From Wagnerdoeblera intermedia (GTDB lineage: Bacteria; Pseudomonadota; Alphaproteobacteria; Rhodobacterales; Rhodobacteraceae): a DNA stretch of 64,000 bases. Where the stretch lies: assembly GCF_042647465.1 (NCBI RefSeq), contig NZ_JBHRVN010000006.1; one strand, given 5' to 3'. Below, one piece after another: positions 18,901 to 25,801 of the stretch. Within the stretch, counting starts at the first letter, position 1, and the number at the start of each line of letters is the position of its first letter. The notes under the pieces were generated by a model. That model ran no database searches, was not told the origin of the DNA, and saw only the letters and a program-made list of their open reading frames with translations. A program made the position numbers and the translations under genes.

Positions 18901-19064
18901 ATGTGGCGGAGCAGGGGGCCCCGTCCTGCCGGGTCATGGGCCGGTGTGGTCACCGTCGCTGCCCATTACGCAGCGATCTGGCTGCAGCTTGCCCCGGATC
19001 AGGGGGCAGAGGGATGCGGAGGCGGTCGAATGAACCTGAAGAAAGGACCTTCCTTCACCTTTGA
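15939..19064 (+). CDS. Very large tyrosine recombinase B
   Basis: About 1,041 residues as read, starting GTG (overlapping the previous stop as GTGA) with MTDPVASPVGREAR. The core at about 390-770 has all active-site boxes of a tyrosine recombinase: LMARCGLRIGEV (box I Arg), GTNKTPNALRQIRP (Lys), SAHDLRRTALNN (HxxR), and FAGHGSVETTFLHY (His and the nucleophilic Tyr). Ordinary members have 300-450 residues. Here about 390 residues precede the core and about 270 helical residues follow it. The last 50 residues in this frame look off-frame. Two one-base gains, near 18915 and 19010, would let it end at TGA 19031-19033, overlapping the next ATG. It is the most plausible enzyme for moving this module. 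Confidence 0.75.
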   Translation: MTDPVASPVGREARARARGQSRTLLRARAEDLIAAAAPWLLRADLPVPAEAHSQLLELQGQILRQARSRSEAAGMNGVLQDLVDRHNARSRSSPVAAPGAITAVYSKDDNWRLEDLQFAAEARRLRAQYWKIREEGLTWQASADQLFGLCLASALFESACLTPTHLQLFAQSLLSEETVLCRAEDVPVWLDLKERSHSSARRSRALSVASGKDAEGLYALRRLFPASPTLRLISLFWNLPTTARQSLRPDHPVPEALAKAFGEALPPSLRLPQLLRGAALLREAEENGPDHLLTGLAQRRIKSFAATPETWARALTGGATAGETLCKSPAAWSRELTAPPERRVTRLSHPVLQSEGYLRFYMALHDIRSEEEGAEESPAARRRRPGDLARDLRAARTGGDWPDVLCLLSDWYLHLLENEGLRPSSVERYDDTLGLRLCLHLEDLPLRDLAAEDLEDLYGEILEDDPRSPAERRNLARRLRSLHAFAMSAWNFPKIDPETFSMEGDTPALRVRANLLSFRDLTTARLSLASAFGLPPDLARTLQAAFLLMARCGLRIGEVCKALAAHFENPEGTPVPEEMATLFIRSSRFGTNKTPNALRQIRPMLLMTREERAFFSDWLAWRRSLSPAGPLFGILQPDGTFAPLDRLATGRLIAVALRGASGLSMVSAHDLRRTALNNIALALGEVRAPALALTQRLTGWTSEERRAVVQAVAGVSQRERWEALARFAGHGSVETTFLHYVTCADLLIWQACASGEQKDLPADHLSGPAAERLFQLLPEPEEMPCDQSKRTWPSLQDSAAALHALRIALDCLDRGLALPRAAAAASLPEDLIVQTARVAKRWSALRSARGELRLQNKGDEGRLLPASLPKPKRDEALDLAAQLIDLAADQPEAVYSWIRSTLSQASRTNAGVTFRDPAEASAWIALAVQLRPAGRWQFERVSPEIDPDLRRERELLWQGVRPDEMQRAARRVARGSSVQVRLRLMAPNVAEQGAPSCRVMGRCGHRRCPLRSDLAAACPGSGGRGMRRRSNEPEERTFLHL

Positions 19065-19830
19065 GCGGCCGGACGGCACACGGCAGAGCTTTGATTATGA
19101 GCGCGCCCGTTGCGATGATCTCCATCTCACGCCAGTCAGCTTTGATCTTTTTTGCCGGCTGGAAGAACTGCCGGTCTTCAGCGCTGAGATGACCGCGCTC
19201 TGGATATCCGAGCGGGAGCCGCTTCCCGAACTTAGCATGGTGATCGCCGGAGCCCATGACCCGGAGGAACTTCCTAAACATCAAAAGTTTGCGCTCTTCC
19301 CCATGATGCTGCGGCTTCAGGCTCTGCGCGATCTCAGGGCACATCCTTCGGTTCGACGCTTCGCCGCTTTCGGACCCTGCCGCGATCTTTTGGAAGATCC
19401 CCGGGTTCGCCATGAGTTCCTCTCCCGCCACCCGCTGCGCGATCTGGAGGAGTCTCCCTATCTTTGCGGCTGGTACCCGGAAGAACTGATGGAGTTCCTG
19501 GAGCGGACCCACCGCTGGGGGACGCATGAGATCTGCCTGGACGCAGGACAGGACGAGCTGCTGCTTTGTCGGCCGACAAACGGGCGCCCGCACGAGTATC
19601 TGCCGATGACCACAGGTCATGGAGAGCGGGTGATCCGCCTCAGTGGCGAGCCGCAAAGGGAAGGCAAGCCCCCTGTGCTCGACCTGACGTTCCTCCGGAG
19701 CGTGGCCGGGACCGTGGAGGAACTGCGCCGTGAGCGTGTCGGGGAGGCAGGGCAGACCCGCTGGGTCGTGGACCTGTCTTCGCAGCAGCACCCGCATAGT
19801 GGAGAAGGCGGGATGCGGGGGCAGAAATGA
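19030..19830 (+). CDS. Unknown third protein of the recombinase module
   Basis: About 266 residues from MNLKKGPSFTFERPDGTRQS. No catalytic motif is recognised. Notable stretches are LFCRLEELPVFSAEMTALWI, RDLEESPYLCGWYPEELMEF and HEYLPMTTGHGERVIRLSG. Composition and codon use match the two large genes upstream, and the start codon overlaps a possible stop of gene B as ATGA, so it belongs to the same transcript. By position it resembles the third, non-recombinase or accessory member of recombinase trios (for example TnpC of Tn554). That is analogy only, and I see no sequence similarity. Confidence 0.65.
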   Translation: MNLKKGPSFTFERPDGTRQSFDYERARCDDLHLTPVSFDLFCRLEELPVFSAEMTALWISEREPLPELSMVIAGAHDPEELPKHQKFALFPMMLRLQALRDLRAHPSVRRFAAFGPCRDLLEDPRVRHEFLSRHPLRDLEESPYLCGWYPEELMEFLERTHRWGTHEICLDAGQDELLLCRPTNGRPHEYLPMTTGHGERVIRLSGEPQREGKPPVLDLTFLRSVAGTVEELRRERVGEAGQTRWVVDLSSQQHPHSGEGGMRGQK

Positions 19831-20087
19831 CCTGCTGAGGTTAATTTCCGACTGGAGGGCGGGGAAGCAACGTCCGGCTTTATCTACAATCGCATCTCCC
19901 AGCGATCATAGGCTATCGAGCAGCGATCTCCAATGCCTCCAAGAAAGGCAGAGCGGACCCTTTCTCGCCGGCCGCCAATACGTCCGATAATAGTAAATTA
20001 TCAGGACTTCCTCAGTCAGATCCGATTATGCTCAAAGCCTGCCATGCTATGCGCATTGCGGAGCTGGCCCGCCTGAAAAAGCGGGCT

Positions 20088-20390
20088 CTATCGTGATAGA
20101 TGCGCGGCCTTGCGCAGTGCCTCATTCATGCGCGATTGCCAGCCCTGTCCGGAGGCTTTGAATGCTTCGAGCACATCCGCATCCAGACGCAGAGAGACCG
20201 CAATTTTGGGTTTTGCAAGCTTCGGCCGGCCAAGGCTCTTCCGAGCGCTCTCTGCCAGGGCAGGAAACACCTCTGAAAAGGCTTTGGCGTTCTTCAGGTC
20301 TTCTGCCTCCAGCTCCGGGCTCTCCACGGCGTCCCAGTCCGTCCGGCTGTAGCCATTCTGTGCAGCGTGCTTTGGATCAAATTCCCTCAT
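20088..20390 (-). CDS. brnA: BrnA-family antitoxin
   Basis: About 100 residues from MREFDPKHAAQNGYSRTDWD. The C-terminal part AVSLRLDADVLEAFKASGQG followed by WQSRMNEALRKA is the BrnA ribbon-helix-helix type DNA-binding domain. BrnA binds and neutralises the BrnT ribonuclease and represses the operon promoter. The gene starts inside the 3' end of brnT (14-bp overlap), the usual toxin-first order of brnTA. A longer reading frame upstream is a shadow of brnT. Likely chromosome-independent stabilising cargo. Confidence 0.88.
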   Translation of the reverse strand: MREFDPKHAAQNGYSRTDWDAVESPELEAEDLKNAKAFSEVFPALAESARKSLGRPKLAKPKIAVSLRLDADVLEAFKASGQGWQSRMNEALRKAAHLSR

Positions 20391-20631
20391 GGAACTCCCT
20401 CTCCTTTTTACCCGCCGGTCGCATCGAGATGATGGAAAGCCCCTGGCTGCCCAAGGCGGCAAAGACAACCGCGATGGTCCCATCTGCAAAGCGGCCGATT
20501 GCCATAAAGCGGCGGTCTCGGGTTTCGACCACCTGTGCCGCCAGAAAGAAGGAAACTGTCAGGTCCGCGAAATCCAGACCATGTTTGGCGATATTTGCCT
20601 GACGCTTCGGCTCATCCCAAACGATCTGCAT
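20377..20631 (-). CDS. brnT: BrnT-family toxin (ribonuclease)
   Basis: About 84 residues from MQIVWDEPKRQANIAKHGLD. BrnT proteins share W-D-x-K/P-x-x-x-N-x-x-K-H-G-x-x-F at the N-terminus, seen here, then the RFMAIGRFADGTIAVVFAAL sheet and the IISMRPAGKKEREFH tail, which carries the conserved R and E residues of the RelE-like active site. The ATG follows GAAGAGGAATCT. BrnT is a type II toxin that cleaves mRNA and is kept inactive by BrnA, whose gene overlaps downstream. Length is normal. Confidence 0.9.
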   Translation of the reverse strand: MQIVWDEPKRQANIAKHGLDFADLTVSFFLAAQVVETRDRRFMAIGRFADGTIAVVFAALGSQGLSIISMRPAGKKEREFHEGI

Positions 20632-20650
20632 AGATTCCTCTTCCAAGACT

Positions 20651-20701
20651 TATCGTATATACATAAAGGTGACAGATGTCAATCTTTTTGTATATACGAT
20701 A
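20651..20701. promoter_or_regulatory. Probable BrnA operator: perfect 13-bp inverted repeat
   Basis: TATCGTATATACA (20651-20663) and TGTATATACGATA (20689-20701) are perfect reverse complements separated by 25 bp. They lie 20-70 bp upstream of the brnT start. In brnTA operons BrnA represses its own promoter by binding inverted repeats there, so these arms are the obvious candidate operator. The TATATAC cores could also contribute the -10 region. Confidence 0.7.
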
Positions 20702-20800
20702 AATGATCAGTACCCCAATGCGTGGGGTTAGATGTGCAAAAGGCCAGGCGGCGTGCGCGTTACGCCCCCCCCCCATCATCCCGCGCTGTAATACGTGGCC

Positions 20801-20983
20801 TCAGGCATCGTGTCGCACAGATGGGAGGCTCACATAACCCTGACTGTAGATCTCGAGGGCGGTCTGAAAGAATCTATGGATGACGTTCTCGTCCATCCCG
20901 TTCTGCTGAGCTGCAAGGGCAAAGGCCGCGATCAGCTTTGCGACCTCGGGGGAAAACCCCGTCATATCATCGTTTTCCAGCAT
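20801..20983 (-). CDS. Small conserved hypothetical protein (60 residues)
   Basis: MLENDDMTGFSPEVAKLIAA, then AFALAAQQNGMDENVIHRFF and a tail ending ALEIYSQG...VRHDA. A second gene in this window (47769-47951) encodes a clear paralogue with the same GF.PE.AKLIAAFA.AAQ core, TALEIY segment and RHDA ending. Conservation between two distant loci argues that both are real. It is predicted to be two helices with no membrane segment. Function unknown. Neither copy has an obvious partner, although this one sits beside a toxin-antitoxin operon. Confidence 0.65.
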   Translation of the reverse strand: MLENDDMTGFSPEVAKLIAAFALAAQQNGMDENVIHRFFQTALEIYSQGYVSLPSVRHDA

Positions 20984-21553
20984 CCGTGTTCCCCGGCTCA
21001 GATAAAAATGTTCTGCCGATGGCGCAACTTCAGGCTATCTGTAAGATGGTGAGAAAGGCTTTGGAAGCACCACAAGGTGGTATATTCCTTACCCTATACT
21101 TTTGAATAATTACGCTGTCCGAAATTATCCTCTTAGGTCGATGGTGTGCACGGGGTCAGGGTCGTTGGTAACGATTCACCGTCGCACTATTTATGAGTAA
21201 TGGCATCCTTGGCTCCGTGCTTTTCTTTCTGCGGTCTTTGAACACTTAAGTTTTTCGGTCTCGATTGACCCGGCCCCGGGATATTCTTCTGCTACCTCGG
21301 ACTTGTGGTTTACGGTATCCGAATTACCGCGAGCGAACCAAGTCAGTTATGGTTGTTTAGAAACAACAGGGTAGGCCTGCCGGATACCCTCATCGTCCCA
21401 GTGTAGCTGCGTCTCAGAAGCGCTTACCGGGAATTCTGAAGTCAAATATACCACAATTAGCGTTGACAAAAATCAAACGGCATTCATCCTAATTATCGCC
21501 CTGTCGGAGATTTCTGACAGGATCTGTTATGTAATTTGCGTTTTGGATGAAAC
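20984..21553. other. AT-rich intergenic region without recognised genes
   Basis: About 570 bp with no convincing coding frame. A possible sigma70-like promoter sits near the end: TTGACA at 21463-21468 and, 17 bp later, ATCCTA at 21486-21491, about 60 bp before the lipoprotein start. The -10 match is weak. The rest shows no repeats or RNA structure that I can name. Confidence 0.4.
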
Positions 21554-22087
21554 ATGAAAATTTGTATTGCAGTAGTATCTTCGACCTTTTTTCTAGCCGC
21601 ATGTGGCGGGAGTGGGGGCGGGTCCCAAGCAAGCTTTTCAACAATGGAAAGCAGAGGAACGGCGCTTATTGAAAAGCTGGAAGGGCAAAGCGCTACTCCC
21701 GTTAGTGCTATGCCGTCGGCCGGAAGCGCCACCTATAGTGGGATAGCTGGATTTGCACCTTCTATATATGACGAGGTTGAGGTTTTATCTGAAGCATCAC
21801 TCACGGCAAACTTTGCTTCTTCTACCATCGCAGGAAATCTGACAAACTTCCGTGACTATCAGAACACGGCAATACCGGGTAGCGTTAATATCCACAGCGG
21901 GGTTATTAGCGGGAACGAGTTTGGAGCAGACTTAACGGGCTCCCTTACGGTCGATGGGAGAGCGTCTGCGGTCGACGGTTCTATGGCGGGAGCTTTTGTG
22001 GGGGCTAACGCTGGAGGGGTTGTAGGACTTATCGAAGGTACTGTAGGTAGCCAGTATATGGTTGGTGTCCTCGGGGCAGAAAAGTAA
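21554..22087 (+). CDS. Surface lipoprotein with a TbpB-like beta-barrel domain
   Basis: A 177-residue protein. Residues 1-18 (MKICIAVVSSTFFLAACGG) are a lipoprotein signal peptide with lipobox LAAC, so Cys18 would be lipidated, followed by a Gly/Ser linker. The C-terminal part (GNLTNFRDYQN, SGNEFGADLTGSLTVDG, GSMAGAFVGANAGGVVGLIE) has the G-F-x-G-x-x-A-x-x-V-x-G pattern of the small beta-barrel found in transferrin-binding-protein-B-like, Slam-dependent lipoproteins. The next gene encodes a Slam-like barrel, which fits an export pair. The ligand is unknown, with haem, iron carriers or host factors as family precedents. It is low-GC and probably acquired. Confidence 0.72.
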   Translation: MKICIAVVSSTFFLAACGGSGGGSQASFSTMESRGTALIEKLEGQSATPVSAMPSAGSATYSGIAGFAPSIYDEVEVLSEASLTANFASSTIAGNLTNFRDYQNTAIPGSVNIHSGVISGNEFGADLTGSLTVDGRASAVDGSMAGAFVGANAGGVVGLIEGTVGSQYMVGVLGAEK

Positions 22088-22099
22088 TCTACAATTTAT

Positions 22100-22127
22100 T
22101 TGGCTGGGCATCTAAGTGCTCAGCCAT
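22100..22127 (+). other. Hairpin between the lipoprotein and Slam-like genes
   Basis: GGCTGGGCATCTAAGTGCTC followed by AGCC folds into a stem of GGCTG(G)GC with GC(T)CAGCC around a TCTAAGT loop, and is followed by ATTTGT. It lies just after the lipoprotein stop and overlaps the earliest possible start of the next gene. It may attenuate transcription or limit translation of the barrel gene relative to the lipoprotein. The T-run is poor, so a strong terminator is unlikely. Confidence 0.35.
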
Positions 22128-23175
22128 TTGTCGCGAGCGAGATCCAAATTGCGCTTCTGTACTGTTATTATTTTCTCCGCTATTTTTTCCTATCCTGCCT
22201 TGGCGGAAGTAGGAGGAGTAACGGGTTTAGCTTTAGATTTTGGATCTCCTCGGCATCAACTATGGGCTATATTGAAAGAAAAGCCTCGGGGAGGTGAACG
22301 GTTTGCGTTTTCGATCGCCGATCAACTGTCATTAAACCCTAGGCGCCAGCAACACCCGTATATCACTGGAAGCATTCTGACCTTTACTCCTACCATTAAT
22401 TATGATCGCAATGTTAACAATGGCTTTAATGGAGATACCATTTACATATGGGGGTTACCATTTAGCGTCGACGAAAATTCTAGAGCAGTCGAGGCACTGA
22501 CAGTGGGCGGTGCTCTGACCAGCGGCATCGCTTTCGGGATAGCGCCGAGTACTACGCTAAGCTTTTCAACACGCGCGGGATATCAACGAGCCTTGAGTAA
22601 GGACTTTGAGATATTTACGGGAACTGCTGTGGCCAACCTCGGATATACTACACAGGGCTGGTCGTATATAAACGTCGGTCTTCTTCTGAATAGAGAAGAA
22701 CGTGACCTTTCTGATGAAACGGTTAAGATTGGATCATTTACTGTCGGTAAGTTGTTTGGCACGCCAGTTGGAAACCTTCATGATGTTTCGATGACGCTAA
22801 TTCGAGCGGAACAGAAGTCGACTTGGCATGATCGTGTCAGGTTTGACTGGACCAGCTTTCATAGCAGCCGGGGCGTTTTGCGGATGACACTAGAACATGG
22901 AGAGGGGGTCGAAGCTGTCCTTCTCCCTCAGAATACTTTTAGCACCTCATTTTCAAGTTACTTATTTAACGCCCCCTCGACTATTACCGTACTGTATAGC
23001 AAGTACACTGGTGGTAGATTTTTTGGTAGTGAGCGCGAAGATAAAATCTATAAGATTAGACTAGAACGCAAAATCTCTCAGAGATTGATATCTTATTTTT
23101 CGTACGAGAAAAAAGTTTCCACCCTGAATAGCTTCAATGATCAGGGGATAGATATTGGGATTAGTTTTTCTGGAT
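22116..23175 (+). CDS. Slam-like outer-membrane barrel protein, end cut by IS110
   Basis: About 353 native residues. The start is uncertain (GTG as given, or an in-frame TTG). FCTVIIFSAIFSYPALA is a Sec signal peptide cleaved before EVGG. The mature part has alternating beta-strand sequence. TPTINYDRNVNNGFNGDTIY followed by a short strand and ENSRAVEALTVGGALTSG is the DUF560 barrel opening of Slam proteins, which move lipoproteins to the cell surface. The TPR domain that precedes the barrel in classical Slams is absent. The native text stops at DIGISFSGF, a typical barrel ending with C-terminal Phe, where the IS110 arm begins. The reading frame then runs about 55 codons into the IS, so only the stop codon and perhaps a few residues were replaced. 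Confidence 0.68.
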
Positions 23176-23191
23176 TTAGCAACTGTATCTC

Positions 23192-24151
23192 TCACGCCGT
23201 TGCGGCGGTCCATTTCTGCCGGCTCTTGCACAGGGTGTTCGCGATGGTGACGAGCTTTCTGGCAACGGCGGTGATGATGACCTTGTGCGGTTTTCCGGCC
23301 TTGCGGAGGCGGTCTGCGAAGGATTTCAGGCTCGGGTTATGATGTGCCGCGACCAAGGCTGCTTGGAACATCACGTGTCGCAAAGCACGGCGACCTCCAG
23401 CGATGGCCCGTTTCCCGCGAAGTGTTCCACTGTCGTGCGCGACCGGGGCCAGACCGGTGAGTGCGGCGGCCTGTTCGCCGGTGATGGTTCCGATCTCGGG
23501 CATTTCTGCAATCAGCATCGTGCTGGCAACCGGGCCAATCCCAGGGATAGAGCGGAGAACACCGGCGGTTTCCGACAGGCGTTCATCGCTCGCGATGGCT
23601 CGGGTGATCCGGTTTTCCAATTCCTTGATCAGACTGTCGATCCGTTGCTTCAACTCGGTGTCGACGTCCTCGAACATCACAGCGTTGCCGAGCTTCTGAT
23701 GTGCACGGATTTGGGCCAGAAGCCGTTTACGCATCTCGACTAATTGCGCTCTCTTGGTCGTCAAAGCTCTAAGAAGACGCAGCTTTTCCGCTGGAAGACT
23801 GCGGCCTGCTTCGGGCCGGAAGGCGAAGAAGCGAGCGATGAGTTCGGCATCTATCCGGTCGGTTTTGGCGCGTGTGCCGCGGCTTTGCGCAAACGCCTTT
23901 ACCTGAGCGGGTGGCACCTGGCGGGCTGCAACGCCTTCTGTCTCCAGAAGCGCCCAGAGTTGCCATTCCTGACCGCCAGTCGATTCAAAACAAACAACGG
24001 CATCCCGCTCCTGGGCAAGATCCGCCACGGCAGCATGACCTGTAGGAGTATTTGGCACTTTGCAGCGATGCCCATCTGGGAGGCAATGGACGTCAAGCCA
24101 ATCGCGGCTGACATCTATGCCGATAACGCGGCCATGTGATAGCTTGTCCAT
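23192..24151 (-). CDS. IS110-family transposase (element B, intact copy)
   Basis: A 319-residue protein starting MDKLSHGRVIGIDVSRDWLD after a GGAAGAGAGC ribosome binding site. An upstream in-frame ATG is less likely. RuvC-like acids are in GIDVS, CFESTGGQ and KTDRIDAELIARF. The C-terminal Transposase_20 domain shows RSIPGIGPVASTMLIAEMPE and LAPVAHDSGTLRGKRAIAGG, with the serine of HDSG as probable nucleophile, and then RALRHVMFQAAL. Length and motifs indicate an active IS110 recombinase. Its left-arm counterpart is frameshifted, so this copy would supply function for both. Confidence 0.93.
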   Translation of the reverse strand: MDKLSHGRVIGIDVSRDWLDVHCLPDGHRCKVPNTPTGHAAVADLAQERDAVVCFESTGGQEWQLWALLETEGVAARQVPPAQVKAFAQSRGTRAKTDRIDAELIARFFAFRPEAGRSLPAEKLRLLRALTTKRAQLVEMRKRLLAQIRAHQKLGNAVMFEDVDTELKQRIDSLIKELENRITRAIASDERLSETAGVLRSIPGIGPVASTMLIAEMPEIGTITGEQAAALTGLAPVAHDSGTLRGKRAIAGGRRALRHVMFQAALVAAHHNPSLKSFADRLRKAGKPHKVIITAVARKLVTIANTLCKSRQKWTAATA

Positions 24152-24315
24152 GCTCTCTTCCTTCTGGTGCGCGGTCCTTCGAGGCCGCAATCAACTGTTC
24201 GAGACGATGAAGAGAGGCAGTGCCGACAGGCTAAGAAGCGTGGTCATGCCACAAGGGTCAGACGTCGCGCACCACCCCGTCACTGACCCTGGCCGGGGCC
24301 GGTGACGGGGCCAGT
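24152..24315 (-). ncRNA. Candidate IS110 guide (bridge) RNA region of element B
   Basis: This is the 164-bp non-coding stretch between the copy of TGCTAA that may mark the element end and the transposase start. IS110 elements encode a structured guide RNA in exactly this position, and here the sequence contains paired segments such as CCCCGTCACCGGCCCCGGCC against GGGTCAGTGACGGGG. The identical stretch lies in the left arm at 2166-2329. The assignment is by position and family knowledge; no fold was computed. Confidence 0.35.
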
Positions 24316-24667
24316 TTAGCAGAACGCAGATACAGAAGGGTCAGGACTTCGGTAACGGGGTCATCCCAGTCAAGCGGTTTTGCACATGCGGGATGCGCCG
24401 CCGAACTGCGGTCTTGTCCGTTTAGGAAGTGATCTGCTTTCCTGTTCGGCAGCCTTCCCCTGAGGTCGACCCGGGTGCATGCTTCGGTCCGTGGTCGGCG
24501 CGATGGCCGCCAACATGATGCTGGTTCAATGCAATTCCGATGTGCCCATCTCATTGGCGTGCTCGATGTGATCGGCATCAGTCCTGAGCACGGCATCATC
24601 GGAACCGCGTCCCGTGGGGACCTCGAAGGCCCGCGATCAGGCGGGCAGCAGTCTGGAGCTTGCGTCT

Positions 24668-25699
24668 TCAGCCGGCATGATCCACCGGAGTATCGAAGCG
24701 GAAGTCGATGTCATCCTTCCACATGCGGTGCAGGATTACGGCGATACGCCGCGCCAACGCAACCATCGCACGCTTGGCACCACGACGGCGCGCAAGTTTT
24801 GCGGCCCAGGTTCGCAACCAACTCGCCCGTCCACGATGCATCATAACCGTGGCAGCCTGACACAGCGCGCGTCGAAGGTTGACGTCGCCCGCCTTGGTGA
24901 TCCCGCCCGAGATGTCTCGCTCGCCCGACTGGTTTCGAGAGGGAGTCAGGCCGACCCACGGCCCGACCTTCTTCGAAGAAGTGAATCGGTCTGGATCGTC
25001 GACCGCAGATCGATAGGTCAGTGCTACAACAGCGCCGATCCCGGGCATTGACATCAACCGGCGGCAGACCGGATCTTCCTGCGCGAGTTGCCGGACATGG
25101 CGTTCAAGGCCCGCCAACTCTCGCCGTAACGCCGACCGCGCGCTGAGCATGGGTTCGGTTGCCGCTTCCAGCATCGGATTACCTATCGCCAGTTCGCGGA
25201 TACGCTGTTCGAACCGGCCACGTGATATGGTGCCGACCTTGAGGCCGAAGTTCCGAAGTAGCCCGCGCAGTGACATCTCCAGTGTGATGAACCCTTGTTG
25301 CACAGCCTTGCGGGCGCTGAGCACAGCGCGAACCTCCTGTGCAGACACCGATTTGCAGTGAACTGGCCGGAACCAGCCGAGGTGCAGCAGACGCGCGATA
25401 CCTTCGGCATCACGCCGGTCCGTCTTGATCGGCATGGCCTTCAGGGCGCCTTTCACTTGCCGTGTTTCCATCAGCACGACAGCTTGCCCTGCCTCAGATA
25501 ACCCGCGATGCAACCACTGCGACAAGGGACCAGCCTCGAGCCCGACGGCAGCGATTGCGCCGTCCTGATCGTTGATCCAGCACGACAGCGCCTCGGGCTC
25601 GCTGGCCACCTGCGCCTCCTTCACGATCTTCCCATGCTCGCTGATCACGCAGATCGCGGTCTTCTCCAGCGACACATCCAGCCCGATAAACAGCTTCAT
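24668..25699 (-). CDS. IS110-family transposase (element A, right copy)
   Basis: A 343-residue protein identical to the one encoded at 782-1813, with the same DEDD motifs (GLDVSLEKT, GLEAGPL, KTDRRDAEG) and Ser-containing GLTPSRNQSGERDISG. It is oriented opposite to its twin, so recombination between the arms would invert the segment between them rather than delete it. Preserved identity indicates recent duplication. The AGGAGGACTGC-type ribosome binding site is retained. Confidence 0.93.
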   Translation of the reverse strand: MKLFIGLDVSLEKTAICVISEHGKIVKEAQVASEPEALSCWINDQDGAIAAVGLEAGPLSQWLHRGLSEAGQAVVLMETRQVKGALKAMPIKTDRRDAEGIARLLHLGWFRPVHCKSVSAQEVRAVLSARKAVQQGFITLEMSLRGLLRNFGLKVGTISRGRFEQRIRELAIGNPMLEAATEPMLSARSALRRELAGLERHVRQLAQEDPVCRRLMSMPGIGAVVALTYRSAVDDPDRFTSSKKVGPWVGLTPSRNQSGERDISGGITKAGDVNLRRALCQAATVMMHRGRASWLRTWAAKLARRRGAKRAMVALARRIAVILHRMWKDDIDFRFDTPVDHAG

Positions 25700-25801
25700 C
25701 CCGCAGTCCTCCCTGTGGATCCGATACGGGAATGGCGCCAGCTTGCCCTCGATTCTGCAACGGAAACGGGCGGGTCGCGACGCAGGCCCCGTTACGGCAT
25801 C

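Noticed and set aside
19989..20005. GATAATAGTAAATTATC palindrome downstream of the recombinase module as its far attachment site
   Set aside because: It has no similarity to the TTTTATCGTTGAA repeats at the other end and is short enough to arise by chance.
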